From Ancylobacter koreensis (GTDB taxonomy: Bacteria; Pseudomonadota; Alphaproteobacteria; Rhizobiales; Xanthobacteraceae), in contig NZ_JALKCG010000004.1 of assembly GCF_023016525.1 (NCBI RefSeq), forward strand, positions 1 through 64,000: a DNA stretch of 64,000 nt, given 5' to 3'. The stretch's first letter is position 1, and every line of letters begins with the position of its first letter. The notes under the pieces are model-generated. The model was not told the origin of the DNA. It ran no database searches and saw nothing but the letters and a program-made list of their open reading frames with translations. Positions 20,401-28,433 of the stretch are shown here, one piece after another. The translations under genes and the position numbers were made by a program.

Positions 20401-22959
20401 CTTCTGCGCTCGGTCGCCCGCATCGTCCTTTCGGCGCGGCGCGGCACCATCGCTGCCCATCTCGCCCGCCTGGGCCAGCCGTCGAATTCCCCGCGCGCCC
20501 GGCGTCGGGCGCGCGCCTTGACCTCGATGCACGGTCCCGTGCCGCGGCACGAGCCACCTGCGCTCGAATTCTTCAATGGTCTGGGCGGCTTCGACAACGA
20601 TGGGCGGGAATATGTGACCATCCTAGGGCCGGACCAGGTTACGCCCGCGCCTTGGATCAATGTCGTGGCCAATGCCGGCTTCGGCTTCCAGATATCCGCG
20701 GAGGGCAGCGGTTACAGCTGGGCGGAGAACAGCCGCGAGAACCAGCTCACGCAATGGACCAACGACGCCGTCGTCGACCCCGTGGGCGAGGCGATCTATA
20801 TCAGCGACGAGGTGAGCGGCGATCTGTGGAGCCCGACCGCGCAGCCGATCCGCGACGAGGGCATCTATGTCGCGCGGCACGGCTTCGGCTACAGCCGCTT
20901 CGAGCATGAGGCGAACGGCATCGCGCTCGACCTGCTGCACTTCGTGCCGCTCGGCGATCCGATCAAGATTTCCCGATTGAAGCTCACCAACCTGTCGGGC
21001 CGGCCGCGCAAGCTCTCCGTTACCGCCTATACGGAATGGGTGCTCGGCACCTCGCGCGGAGCCTCCGCTCCCTTCATCACCACGGAGATCGATGAGAGGA
21101 ACGGCGCGATGCTGGCGCGCAATCGCTGGAGCGCCACGTTCGGCTCCCGCGTCGCCTTCGCCGATCTTGCCGGGCGGCAGACAGCGTGGACCGCGGACCG
21201 CACCGAATTCTTCAGCCGCGATGGCGGACCTGCATCACCTCTCGGCCTTGCGGGCAATGCGCCGTTGTCCGGGGTGACCGGCGCGGGCCTCGATCCGTGC
21301 GCCGCCTTGCAGACGGTGGTCGAGCTCGGCATCGGCGAGACAATCGAGGTCGTCTCGTTCATCGGCCAGTGCGGGTCGGTGGAGGAGGTGCGGGCGCTGA
21401 TCGCCCGCTATCGTCAGGCCGACCTCGATGCCGTCCTTGCCGCCGTGACGGCCCATTGGAACGCGGTGCTCGGCACCGTCCAGGTGAAGACGCCGGACCG
21501 GGCGATGGACATCATGCTGAATGGCTGGCTGCTCTACCAGACGCTCGCCTGCCGCATCACCGCACGCTCGGCTTTCTATCAGGCGAGCGGCGCCTATGGT
21601 TTCCGCGACCAGTTGCAGGACGGCATGGCGCTGACGCTGGCGCTGCCGGCGGAGACGCGCGGCCATATAGTGCGCGCCGCAGGGCGACAATTCGTCGAGG
21701 GCGACGTCCAGCACTGGTGGCTGCCGCAATCGGGCCAGGGCGTGCGCACCCGTATCTCGGACGATCATGTATGGCTCGCCTTCGCCACTGCCACCTATAT
21801 CGACAGCTCGGGCGACGCCACGATCCTCGACGAGCCCGTGCCCTATCTCGACGGACCGCAACTGCTACCGGAGGAGCACGAGCATTTCTTCCAGCCGATG
21901 CCGGCGGACGAGACCGCCTCGCTATTCGAGCACTGCGCCCGCGGTCTCGACCATGCGCTTTCCCTCACCGGCGAGCTTGGCCTGCCGCTGATGGGCACCG
22001 GCGACTGGAACGACGGCATGAACCGCGTCGGCGAGGGCGGCAAGGGCGAGAGCGTCTGGCTCGGCTGGCTTCTGATCCGCACCATCGAGTTGTTCGCACC
22101 GCTGGCGGAAGCGCGCGATCCCGGGTGCGCCCGGCGCTGGCGCGCGCATGCGGCGTCGGTGCGGCGGGCGCTGGAGCGCTCGGCCTGGGACGGGGAATGG
22201 TATCGGCGCGCGACCTTCGACGACGGCACCTGGCTCGGTTCGAAGGATAGCGGCGAGTGCCGCATCGATTCCATCGCGCAATCCTGGGCGGTGCTGTCGG
22301 GCGCCGCCGATCCACTGCGTGCTGCCACCGCGATGGCCTCGCTAGAGCGCCATCTGATCCGCACCGAGGAGCAACTCGCCCTGCTGTTCACCCCGCCCTT
22401 CGACCGGACGCCGCTCGAGCCCGGCTACATCAAGGGCTACCCGCCGGGCCTGCGCGAGAATGGCGGGCAATACAGCCATGCTGCCATGTGGGCGGTTCTC
22501 GCCTTCGCCAAGCTGGGTGCGGGAGACAAGGCGCATCATCTCTTCGCCCTGCTCAATCCGATCAACCATGCGCGCACGCCCGACGAGGCCGAGCGCTACA
22601 AGGTCGAGCCCTACGTGGTCGCCGCCGATATCTACTCCGTCGCCCCCCATGTCGGGCGCGGCGGCTGGACCTGGTACACCGGCTCCGCTGGCTGGATGCA
22701 TCGGGCCGGCATCGAGGGCATTCTCGGCATCCGGCGGAAGGGTGATTTCCTTGTCGTCGCTCCCTGCATCCCAGCGGCGTGGCCGGGATTCAAAGCGACG
22801 GTGAGGCTGGGCGAAGGGGTATACCAGATCGAGGTTCGTGCTATTGCCGAAGATGAGGACCCATATTCGTTACTCGACGGCGTTCGCATCCCGGCACCGG
22901 ATAGATCGGCTCGTATTCCCCTCAACGGCGCGAGTCACGACCTCCTGATGTACATCTGA
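14434..22959 (+). CDS. ndvB: Cyclic beta-1,2-glucan synthase (NdvB/ChvB/Cgs type)
   Basis: A 2841-aa inner-membrane enzyme that initiates, elongates and cyclises periplasmic beta-1,2-glucan from UDP-glucose. Visible parts: a cytoplasmic N-terminal region (1-410); hydrophobic clusters near 415-465, 823-868 and 949-992; a GT84 domain with DADT near 635 and QHRWMRGDWQL near 790; a glycoside-hydrolase-like segment (about 1030-1500); two related beta-sandwich domains carrying AGSGYSRW and EGSGYSWAE; and a GH94-type (alpha/alpha)6 barrel with GDWNDGMN near 2522, where the phosphorylase catalytic Asp sits. Length and order match Brucella Cgs and Agrobacterium ChvB. The frame is open from 14335, but the ATG at 14434 starts the conserved sequence. 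The product matters for osmotic adaptation and host interaction in relatives. Confidence 0.95.
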   Translation: MNPITDLRRYGSQLSLTRGRAWQGSVWNDTSPIREELFGAERLEQHARSLAAAQTVTARPPSVPSLHARLKNNAGVLLAAYRATAVDAEAGRAVVPAAEWLLDNYHLIEEQIREIRDDLPPGYYRQLPKLASGPFAGYPRVLGLAWAYIAHTDSHFDPEMLRRFIAAYQQVEPLTIGELWAVAITLRIVLIENLRRLADQITAGRQWRREADLLADRLLASDEARAALDADILLRSPEPLDEVFAAQLAKRLRDQDPRIMPALGWLETRLRAQGASAESVVQHAQQRLGASNVSVRNVITSMRLISDIDWADLFENVSLIDDRLRAGSAFATMDFATRNLYRSAIEQLARGSPASELDIAGAALQAAASAASQAAEPAGDPGYYLIGTGRSVFERTIQFRPPVRLHLSRLSIRLGIGGYIGTILVVTFGLVALASWALCAAGLSSGWLTLFALAGFIPASEVASALVNRGVAWMFGATILPGLELAGGVPSSLRTLVAVPTLLTSGADLQEQVERLEVHFLSGAGGDLTFALLSDGIDADCETLPGDAPLLELAAQGIEQLNLRYGPGPAGDRFLLLHRHRRFNPGEGKWMGWERKRGKLHELNRLLRGADDTSFMAVGGRPPQVPADVRYVITLDADTRLPRDAALRLVGKMAHPLNRPKFSAAEQRVVGGYGILQPRVTPSLPIGREGSFYQRVISGGGGMDPYAAAVSDVYQDLFGEGSYTGKGIYDIDAFEAAMAGRIPENALLSHDLFEGVFARAGLASDVEVVEEFPARYDVVAKRQHRWMRGDWQLLPWIVSKGSARRGLTPVGRGKMLDNLRRSALGPSTLLALGACWLFTMPAALIGTLLVISTLAVHAFLPVLFALLPRHPDIRIRSHLVQLLADVRLAASQTLLSLTFLADQAWRAGDAAIRTLLRLFVTRRHLLEWTTAAKSSAGPRLDVLGFYRQMAGGIVLALVLAVGALALAPSSWPLVLPLALLWLGAPLIALGASRSPTMPLRLAIGDTEARDLRLIARRTWRFFETFVTPADNMLPPDNFQEVPKPVVARRTSPTNIGLYLLSAVAARDFGWTGTIETIERLEATFATLKRLPRYRGHFFNWYGTENLASLPPDYVSSVDSGNLAGHLIALANACEEWTDAPVGVSARAGIQDALALAREAMTALPSASSPQGLALAAALDEIEAQLNGVQALEATAPALKRLADKAARIAKEINPATGDEGSTDIAYWVEVLGRAVSEHERDRLQLLAAPVATRDRLTALADTARTMAMEMDFAFLLDPERKLLSIGYSLTENGLDPSCYDLLASEARLASLFAIAKGDAPTRHWFRLGRLATPLGNGSALISWSGSMFEYLMPSLVMRAPAGSVLEQTNRLVVERQQSYARSLGVPWGMSESAYNARDIEFTYQYANFGVPGLGLKRGLSESVVVAPYATGLASMVNPERARQNYARLAELGAQGRYGFYEALDFTRSRLPEDEDVAIVRSFMAHHQGMTIVAIANTLLGGEMRARFHREPMIRASELLLQERSPRDVVVARPRAEEVRAAAVEARSEGAMVRRLTAPAPGAPITHLLSNGSYAVMMTAAGSGYSRWGDIAVTRWREDATRDDWGSFIFLRDMRGGRVWSVTTQPMADAAGESDVVFGEDHAEFIRHDVGLTTAMDVIVSGEHNGEVRRVSLTNSGRRTREIELTSYAELVLTTPAADNAHPTFAKMFVETEHLPEFGALVATRRIRAPGEPQIWAAHFAVVEGEVAANPQYETDRARFIGRGRSVGRAQATAGGRPLSNTVGTVLDPVFSLRQSVRIAPGKVARVAFWTVVASSRAELLDLIDTHHDRNAFDRAKTLAWTQAQVQLRHLAVDVEEAADFQRLAAPLLYADRRFRSPSEAIMRGAGPQSGLWQHSISGDLPIVLLRIDDVEDMAQVRQLLRAHEYWRMKRLAVDLVIVNERASSYVQDLQIAIEAAVRINASRPLLDKEPAQGSVYVLRADLMSVESRALLRSVARIVLSARRGTIAAHLARLGQPSNSPRARRRARALTSMHGPVPRHEPPALEFFNGLGGFDNDGREYVTILGPDQVTPAPWINVVANAGFGFQISAEGSGYSWAENSRENQLTQWTNDAVVDPVGEAIYISDEVSGDLWSPTAQPIRDEGIYVARHGFGYSRFEHEANGIALDLLHFVPLGDPIKISRLKLTNLSGRPRKLSVTAYTEWVLGTSRGASAPFITTEIDERNGAMLARNRWSATFGSRVAFADLAGRQTAWTADRTEFFSRDGGPASPLGLAGNAPLSGVTGAGLDPCAALQTVVELGIGETIEVVSFIGQCGSVEEVRALIARYRQADLDAVLAAVTAHWNAVLGTVQVKTPDRAMDIMLNGWLLYQTLACRITARSAFYQASGAYGFRDQLQDGMALTLALPAETRGHIVRAAGRQFVEGDVQHWWLPQSGQGVRTRISDDHVWLAFATATYIDSSGDATILDEPVPYLDGPQLLPEEHEHFFQPMPADETASLFEHCARGLDHALSLTGELGLPLMGTGDWNDGMNRVGEGGKGESVWLGWLLIRTIELFAPLAEARDPGCARRWRAHAASVRRALERSAWDGEWYRRATFDDGTWLGSKDSGECRIDSIAQSWAVLSGAADPLRAATAMASLERHLIRTEEQLALLFTPPFDRTPLEPGYIKGYPPGLRENGGQYSHAAMWAVLAFAKLGAGDKAHHLFALLNPINHARTPDEAERYKVEPYVVAADIYSVAPHVGRGGWTWYTGSAGWMHRAGIEGILGIRRKGDFLVVAPCIPAAWPGFKATVRLGEGVYQIEVRAIAEDEDPYSLLDGVRIPAPDRSARIPLNGASHDLLMYI

Positions 22960-23783
22960 CGAGACAAGTACCTGAAAAACTGTCCCGTCGATCCCGATGA
23001 CCATCGTGTCGGCCGACGATTTCGAAAATTTCGTCATCTTCATTCTGAGGAACAGGCCGGCCACAATCCGACCGCCGCATCATTCGAATATGAATGTCAG
23101 AGCATCCACCCCACGCCGTTGAACTCATTCGTTAACCGGAGGCATTTGCGCCTACTACATTCACCACTGTCAGGTAGCTTTCGGCCGCTACAAGAAGTTC
23201 GCCTGATAGCTGGCCGCCATCAGCAACACATGCGCTTCAAGCGGCGGCAGAGGCTCGGTAGTCTTTGAGCGTGAAATTTTTACATGAGAAATTTCAGCTC
23301 GTTACCTACATTGCGAACAATCGAGTGGAAGATTGAGACTCCTCCGAACGCCGCCAAATCCGTGCTGGGCTCGGTCTTCACGTAAATCGTGTCGTTTCGC
23401 GCCGGAGGCTCGCGCCCGTTCCCGGTCGGACGAGCGGTGCATCAACTTCCAGGTGATGTCGGCGAGAGGGAGACCGTACAGGCGGCCTCACTCTGTGCGC
23501 CGCCCCTTCGCAAGGTCCCCTGGCAATTCTGTGAGCCTCCGCGCCGCTTCGTCGCTCCGCGTATCTCATTTAACTTAAAACTGTTGTGTAATACGTATTT
23601 CCGACAACCGTTGCGTGAAAGGCACGGTTTTTGTGGCGTGACGTGACGAGTCATTACAACTCGTAACATATGCCTCCTTGTCATGTTCCCGCATAGCGCG
23701 CCATTTTTCAGTGTTGGTGCGCAACCCGCGATGGCTGAGCGAGATGCCTCACGGTCGATGCCGACGGCCGGTGGGGAGAGGGC
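22960..23783. other. 824-bp region without a recognised gene
   Basis: It lies between the glucan synthase and the P47-family operon. Short open frames exist on both strands, but none has family resemblance or a good ribosome site. From about 23560 to 23680 the sequence is AT-richer and is the likely promoter region of the downstream operon. It includes the inverted repeat ACGAGT-N7-ACTCGT at 23646-23664. The rest may be decayed mobile-element or gene remnants; I could not identify a source. Confidence 0.5.
23646..23664 (+). promoter_or_regulatory. Inverted repeat upstream of P47-family operon
   Basis: ACGAGT-CATTACA-ACTCGT, a perfect six-base dyad with a 7-base spacer, 120 bp before the first P47-family gene and within the AT-rich stretch. 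A candidate operator for the four-gene operon; no regulator gene is adjacent. Confidence 0.35.
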
Positions 23784-26525
23784 ATGACGGTTTACGCGCA
23801 GCAATGCACCTTCGGGGGCACCGCGCCGCCGATGAACGCGATCGGCACGTGGGACATCGCCTATCTCGTCAAATATGCGTCGCTGAACGTGGACCTCGCA
23901 GCACGGCAGCCTTGGGCCAAAGGAGCCGGCGGTGGCAACGTCAGCGTCTCCATTCCGGGGAGCAACTCCAGCATCAGGGTAGCGCTCAGCGGAAAGATCG
24001 GCGCGATCCGTATCGTCCCCGGTGCGGCGAAGAAGTCGCTGGACTTCGAGGTGACCATCACCGCCGCCAAGGTTTCCGGTTCCGGCCTCTCCACGCTGCA
24101 GGGTTTGACCATTACGGTCAGGATCACGGCGGCGCTCTTCCTGTCTTCCGCGACTGGATTGCAGCATCTCGCGGTTGAGGCGCAATCGGTCGTGGTCGCC
24201 AGCGACCCGGCCGTAAAAGCTGCAGACGGCACCGATCCATATTCCGGATCCACCCTCGCCATTTCGCGCGTTCGCGAAGCTCTGGCCGAGATTTTTGAAG
24301 GCGATATGGAAGCCGCCGGTCTGACGGACTGGATAACGGGCATTTACGCGAAGGACTACAGGGAGGAAGTGAACCTTCCCTGGCTGACGCCGAAGGCGGT
24401 GGCTTTCACGACGGTCAATCTTGAAGGTAATCCGCCGACAGATGGCTTTCTGGCGGTATTGGGCCGCGTCGACGGTCTCACGGCAGGCTTGACCGAAGAC
24501 GTCGACATACGCGCGATGCCCCTGGATGCGGACGTCAACGCCGCCGTCATCATCAACCCCAGGGTGCTTGCAAGCGATACCTACTACAAGGTGCTGAACG
24601 ACAGCCTGAGCGATACGGGTTTCGCCGATTTCGCCTATGACCGCATGTCGGGCAGCATCTCGAACGGGAAGAAGGTCGAGGCTTTCTACCGGATCAACGC
24701 GGAAACGGGCCTTGCGGAGTTCGTGACGAGGGAAGGCCTGGCGAATTCGCAGGGAAGAACCTTTCCGCTCACCATTCCCAAGCAGAGCCTGCGCTTTTCC
24801 TTCGGGGACGATTCCATCGTCGTCGAATTGCTCGACGCCCGGGTGGACATCGGGCACGGCAACGAACTCGTCCTGCGGATGCGCCACGAACTGGGGCTCG
24901 TCGCGCTGGAGGACGGCTCGATTGACCTCGCCCCGATCGGTGCGCCGGAGGAAGATACCATCCTCACCGCCGCGCCCAGCGATACGGAAGGCTCCGGAGC
25001 CGCGATGATCGGCGCGCAGGTGGTGCTGAGTATCGCGCTTGAGGTGCTCGCCTTCGTCTTCGAGCGTTCCTACGCTCACGTGACCTCCATCCCGGAAAAG
25101 AAGATCGACGCCTATGCCATGGATTGCGCGGCGGCGATCTATCAGGCCGAACGCGAGAACAGGGCCGTCGCGGTGAATATCGGCGGGGGACGGCGGATCG
25201 TCGTTTCCCCGCGGATCGCGCGCGAAGGCGGCGAGCCCATAGCGTTCGATTCCGCCTATCGCGGGGTGTTCGAGCTGAAGCCTGAGCTCGATAGCGCAGT
25301 GACCGCCCATCCGAAGATGAAGTCCTCCGACTTGAGGGAGGAAATGCAAAATGTCTCCGAACATCAGAGCCAGGAGAATTTGATCGTCAATCCAAGTGAG
25401 GAGAACGTCGCTCTTACATCGAGGGACAACCCGATCGAAAGCGTCAACGAGCAGCTCAGCGAGGCGTCGCCGCTCGATGCCCCAAGAAATTACGGAAATA
25501 CCAAGAAGATAGCGATCAAAGTCGCCAGGGAAATGCTTCCGTCGGATCGCCCGATCGAGGGCGGGGAAGCCGACGCTGATCTGAACAACCTCGCAACGTT
25601 CATATACTACGCCACCCGTGCCTATGGCGGCAATTTCAAGAAGTTCCGGGACGTCGTCGGTCCGCTGGTTCGTGAGAAGGCCGCGGGCACAGACGGTGCC
25701 GGAGCCCCAGAGCTCCTGCAAAACTGGCTGAACAATGTGAAATTGAATGAGGCCGTTCGCGATCCGCTGGCTGAAGTGCAGGATATAGAGAGTCTGGCAT
25801 CGCTCATTAAGCATGGAAATACTGAAAAAAATCTCATAGACAATGCCAATATCAAATTGGTGTATCGGGACCTTATATTATTCATAAATAACGCCCGAAA
25901 GAACGGACTTATAGGCGATGGCGACTATATAAGGCTGGTCGAAAGCTCGCCGGCCTTCGTGAATTATACGTTCGAGCAAAGCGGGCGGTCCGAGGCTGGG
26001 TCGGGCCTGCTTTCGAATTCCCCGTGGGTGCGCAGTTCTGTGCGCCTGCAAACCCAGGGGCGTGAACTTCTGCCCTGGAGGATCGTCGACAGCGTCCCGA
26101 TCAAGGAGGGCCTGCTTCGTGATTTCGGCGAGGCGGTCGGCCGGGAGCCCGGTGGCACGCTTTCCGCCCTCAAGCTGATCATCACGCGGCAGCCGGTGCC
26201 CAAATGGGTGCTGGGCGGAGCTGTGGGTGTCTATCTGATCGGACTTGCGGTCGGTCTTGCGGTTCCCAACTTCGTCCTGCGCTCCAAGTCGGCCGCCGAC
26301 AAGGCGCGCTCGGGCAAGCAGGATTTCCTCGGGGACGATCCCGGACAAAGCGAGGAAAGAGTGGCCGGGCAAAGCGCTGCCCGCCTGTTCGGCGCCCTGC
26401 ATTTTCCGTTCATGACGCAGTTCGACAGCGAGGCCTCGCGTCCCTCCGTCGTGCTCAAGCGCGCAGGCATAAACGGCGGGCTGATACTTGGCGTCTCAGT
26501 GTCATTCAAAGATCACGTGGGGTAG
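23784..26525 (+). CDS. TULIP-family P47/OrfX-like protein 1 (913 aa)
   Basis: The N-terminus carries the family's Trp-Asp signature as NAIGTWDIAYLVKYASLN. Further along come the shared FLAVLGRVDG and VNAAVIINPRV motifs, which align with the same places in the next two proteins. Family members (clostridial P47, OrfX2, OrfX3) have a TULIP lipid-binding fold. This one is much longer: a hydrophobic stretch near 405-428, a Glu/Asn-rich, compositionally different segment about 511-740, and a membrane-like helix near 809-832. There is no signal peptide. It is first in an operon with two relatives and an autotransporter, and ends 3 bp before the next ATG. Family membership is the least direct of the three; function is unknown. 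Confidence 0.7.
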   Translation: MTVYAQQCTFGGTAPPMNAIGTWDIAYLVKYASLNVDLAARQPWAKGAGGGNVSVSIPGSNSSIRVALSGKIGAIRIVPGAAKKSLDFEVTITAAKVSGSGLSTLQGLTITVRITAALFLSSATGLQHLAVEAQSVVVASDPAVKAADGTDPYSGSTLAISRVREALAEIFEGDMEAAGLTDWITGIYAKDYREEVNLPWLTPKAVAFTTVNLEGNPPTDGFLAVLGRVDGLTAGLTEDVDIRAMPLDADVNAAVIINPRVLASDTYYKVLNDSLSDTGFADFAYDRMSGSISNGKKVEAFYRINAETGLAEFVTREGLANSQGRTFPLTIPKQSLRFSFGDDSIVVELLDARVDIGHGNELVLRMRHELGLVALEDGSIDLAPIGAPEEDTILTAAPSDTEGSGAAMIGAQVVLSIALEVLAFVFERSYAHVTSIPEKKIDAYAMDCAAAIYQAERENRAVAVNIGGGRRIVVSPRIAREGGEPIAFDSAYRGVFELKPELDSAVTAHPKMKSSDLREEMQNVSEHQSQENLIVNPSEENVALTSRDNPIESVNEQLSEASPLDAPRNYGNTKKIAIKVAREMLPSDRPIEGGEADADLNNLATFIYYATRAYGGNFKKFRDVVGPLVREKAAGTDGAGAPELLQNWLNNVKLNEAVRDPLAEVQDIESLASLIKHGNTEKNLIDNANIKLVYRDLILFINNARKNGLIGDGDYIRLVESSPAFVNYTFEQSGRSEAGSGLLSNSPWVRSSVRLQTQGRELLPWRIVDSVPIKEGLLRDFGEAVGREPGGTLSALKLIITRQPVPKWVLGGAVGVYLIGLAVGLAVPNFVLRSKSAADKARSGKQDFLGDDPGQSEERVAGQSAARLFGALHFPFMTQFDSEASRPSVVLKRAGINGGLILGVSVSFKDHVG

Positions 26526-26528
26526 GAA

Positions 26529-28433
26529 ATGAGTGCGGACAATTTCACCACCTGCCTTTATCCCGATAACTCAGGTTTTGCCGATACCCATGGCTGGGAC
26601 ACCGTCTATGCCGTGCGTTTTCCTATTATAAATGAAGCTTTGAAGAAGCATTTCGATCCGAAGGGTGACCTTGCCGACGCGCTGATCATCGAACATGACG
26701 ACCGCTATGTCTCCATCAAGGGCAAATTCGGCGCATGGCGGCTGACGACGGGAGGCTCCGGCAACCGCATCTTCCTCGAGATGCCGTTCACTGAGGGCGA
26801 GGTGACGTTCAAACTGTTCGGCGTCACCGTAAAACTCGCCGACCTCGTCGCAAAGGTCGAGGTCCTGCTCGGCTTCCACACGGCGCCTGACGACCCCGGC
26901 AAGGGGCTGCTGGCCGATCTCAAGATCGTCGTCGGCGGACCGGCGGTGACGAGCGCCTCGCAGGACACGCTCGGCAAGAACGCCTCCGCCAGCGGCAAGG
27001 CGTCAGATTTCGACGTCGGCGTTTCCGTGCGCGACATTCGCGGCCTCGAAGCGACCGGGCTCGCCAAGGAGGATGCCGCCTTCGCCTCCATGTTCCTTGG
27101 GAGCGCTCTCAAGACGTGGCTGGAGAAGAATCCGGAAATATTCGATTTCGTGTTTCTTTCCGTCGATATCGCCGAACAGGAGGATGTCGGCGACTTCAAG
27201 TGGATCAAGCCGACGCGCGTGGGATACGCGGTGGCCGACATACTCGATGCCGACCAGAAGACCTCGGCGAAGGACAGCATCTTCGCGGTGCTGGCGATGA
27301 CGGAGGGAAGAAACCCGGCCGGCGCGACGGCCGCGGTCTCGGTGGACTCGATCCCGAGCAATGCCGGGGTGAATTCGGCCTTCCTGATCTCGCCCCGGCT
27401 CTTCGTCGAGAAATTCATCATGCCCTACATCGCCGGTATGTTTACCGGCGATCTCAAGAGCACGGATTTCGGGCTTAACCGCGAAGGGACGAAGATTACC
27501 AACCTCGTCGACCTGCATATCCCGCTTGAACTCGAACAGCATTACTACGACCAGCTCCGATCGGTCGAGATCGGCACCATCAAGGCCGGCAATTTCTCGA
27601 TCGAGGTCGACAAGCATATGCTCAAGACCAGCTTCGAGAGCCTGACCTTCCCGTTTGGCCGCGACGACGTCCTGTCGGTCGAACTGGTGATGCGCCACGC
27701 CAACATTCTCGGCGTGGACGACGCGAAGAAGTTCGCTCTCAAGACCTCGGGCGAGATCATCCGCCATCTCAACGTCGTTCCGGACCCGAAGAAGGTGACG
27801 GGCGAGGGCTGGAAGAGCTTCGCCATCAATATGGGCGTGACCCTGGCGATCGCCGTCATTCCCTGGGGCCGTGTCGTCGGCAAGGTGGCGGGCGGGGCCA
27901 AAAGCCTGTTCCGCGGTGCCACCGTGATTGAGGGCGAAGGCGCGCAGGTGCTCGCGAAGGAAGCGACCACCGTGACGGAGAGGGAACTCGTCCAGGTCGC
28001 CGAGAGCGGCATGGGGCGTGCCCTTCAGTCCGGCGAGGCGGCGGCACTGCGCGGCGAGTTCCAGGCGACGGGCAAGGTTCTCACGGCCGGCGAACTCAGC
28101 GCGGAGACGGGGCTGAAGGGCGAGGTTGCGGCGGGGCAGGGGGCTGCCAAGGGCGTGCCTGTCGGCGAGGTGCCGAGCCGGTTCGACCGCACGTTCCTCG
28201 CCTTCATGGGCGGACAGCTCATCGGCGGCCTTTACGGCCAGGGCACGAACCTCGCCTCGCTGGGCGCCTATCAGCAGGACGGCGCGAAGATCCCCTCGCT
28301 GGTGAACTTCGGCAGCAACTGCATCCGGCATACGACCTGGCCGGGGGCGTCGGAATCGAAACTGGTCTGCGCCGGGCTCAACGGCGCCTTCGTGCTCGGC
28401 CTTGAGGCGCGGAGCGCGGGAAGCGACACATGA
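26529..28433 (+). CDS. TULIP-family P47/OrfX-like protein 2 (634 aa)
   Basis: It opens with ADTHGWDTVYAVRFPIIN, the conserved P47-family N-terminal motif, followed by WRLTTGGSGNRIF (the GGSGN motif) and, near residue 255-300, IFAVLAMTEGRNP and SNAGVNSAFLISPRLFVEK. The TULIP-like region covers about 1-425. A hydrophobic helix (430-456) then leads into an Ala/Glu/Gly-rich region and a C-terminal segment with two Cys residues. No signal peptide. The ribosome site GGGGTAGGA lies in the end of gene 1, and its own end overlaps gene 3 by ATGA, so translation is coupled. The clostridial relatives bind lipids; here the role is unknown. Confidence 0.82.
   Translation: MSADNFTTCLYPDNSGFADTHGWDTVYAVRFPIINEALKKHFDPKGDLADALIIEHDDRYVSIKGKFGAWRLTTGGSGNRIFLEMPFTEGEVTFKLFGVTVKLADLVAKVEVLLGFHTAPDDPGKGLLADLKIVVGGPAVTSASQDTLGKNASASGKASDFDVGVSVRDIRGLEATGLAKEDAAFASMFLGSALKTWLEKNPEIFDFVFLSVDIAEQEDVGDFKWIKPTRVGYAVADILDADQKTSAKDSIFAVLAMTEGRNPAGATAAVSVDSIPSNAGVNSAFLISPRLFVEKFIMPYIAGMFTGDLKSTDFGLNREGTKITNLVDLHIPLELEQHYYDQLRSVEIGTIKAGNFSIEVDKHMLKTSFESLTFPFGRDDVLSVELVMRHANILGVDDAKKFALKTSGEIIRHLNVVPDPKKVTGEGWKSFAINMGVTLAIAVIPWGRVVGKVAGGAKSLFRGATVIEGEGAQVLAKEATTVTERELVQVAESGMGRALQSGEAAALRGEFQATGKVLTAGELSAETGLKGEVAAGQGAAKGVPVGEVPSRFDRTFLAFMGGQLIGGLYGQGTNLASLGAYQQDGAKIPSLVNFGSNCIRHTTWPGASESKLVCAGLNGAFVLGLEARSAGSDT

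Noticed and set aside
17755..20550. A 931-codon open frame on the minus strand within the glucan synthase gene
   Set aside because: Antisense artefact of high-GC third-position bias; no domain or ribosome site, and the plus strand is clearly coding.
22870..23128. Small minus-strand open frames after the glucan synthase
   Set aside because: Overlapping alternative frames with no homology I recognise and poor start contexts.
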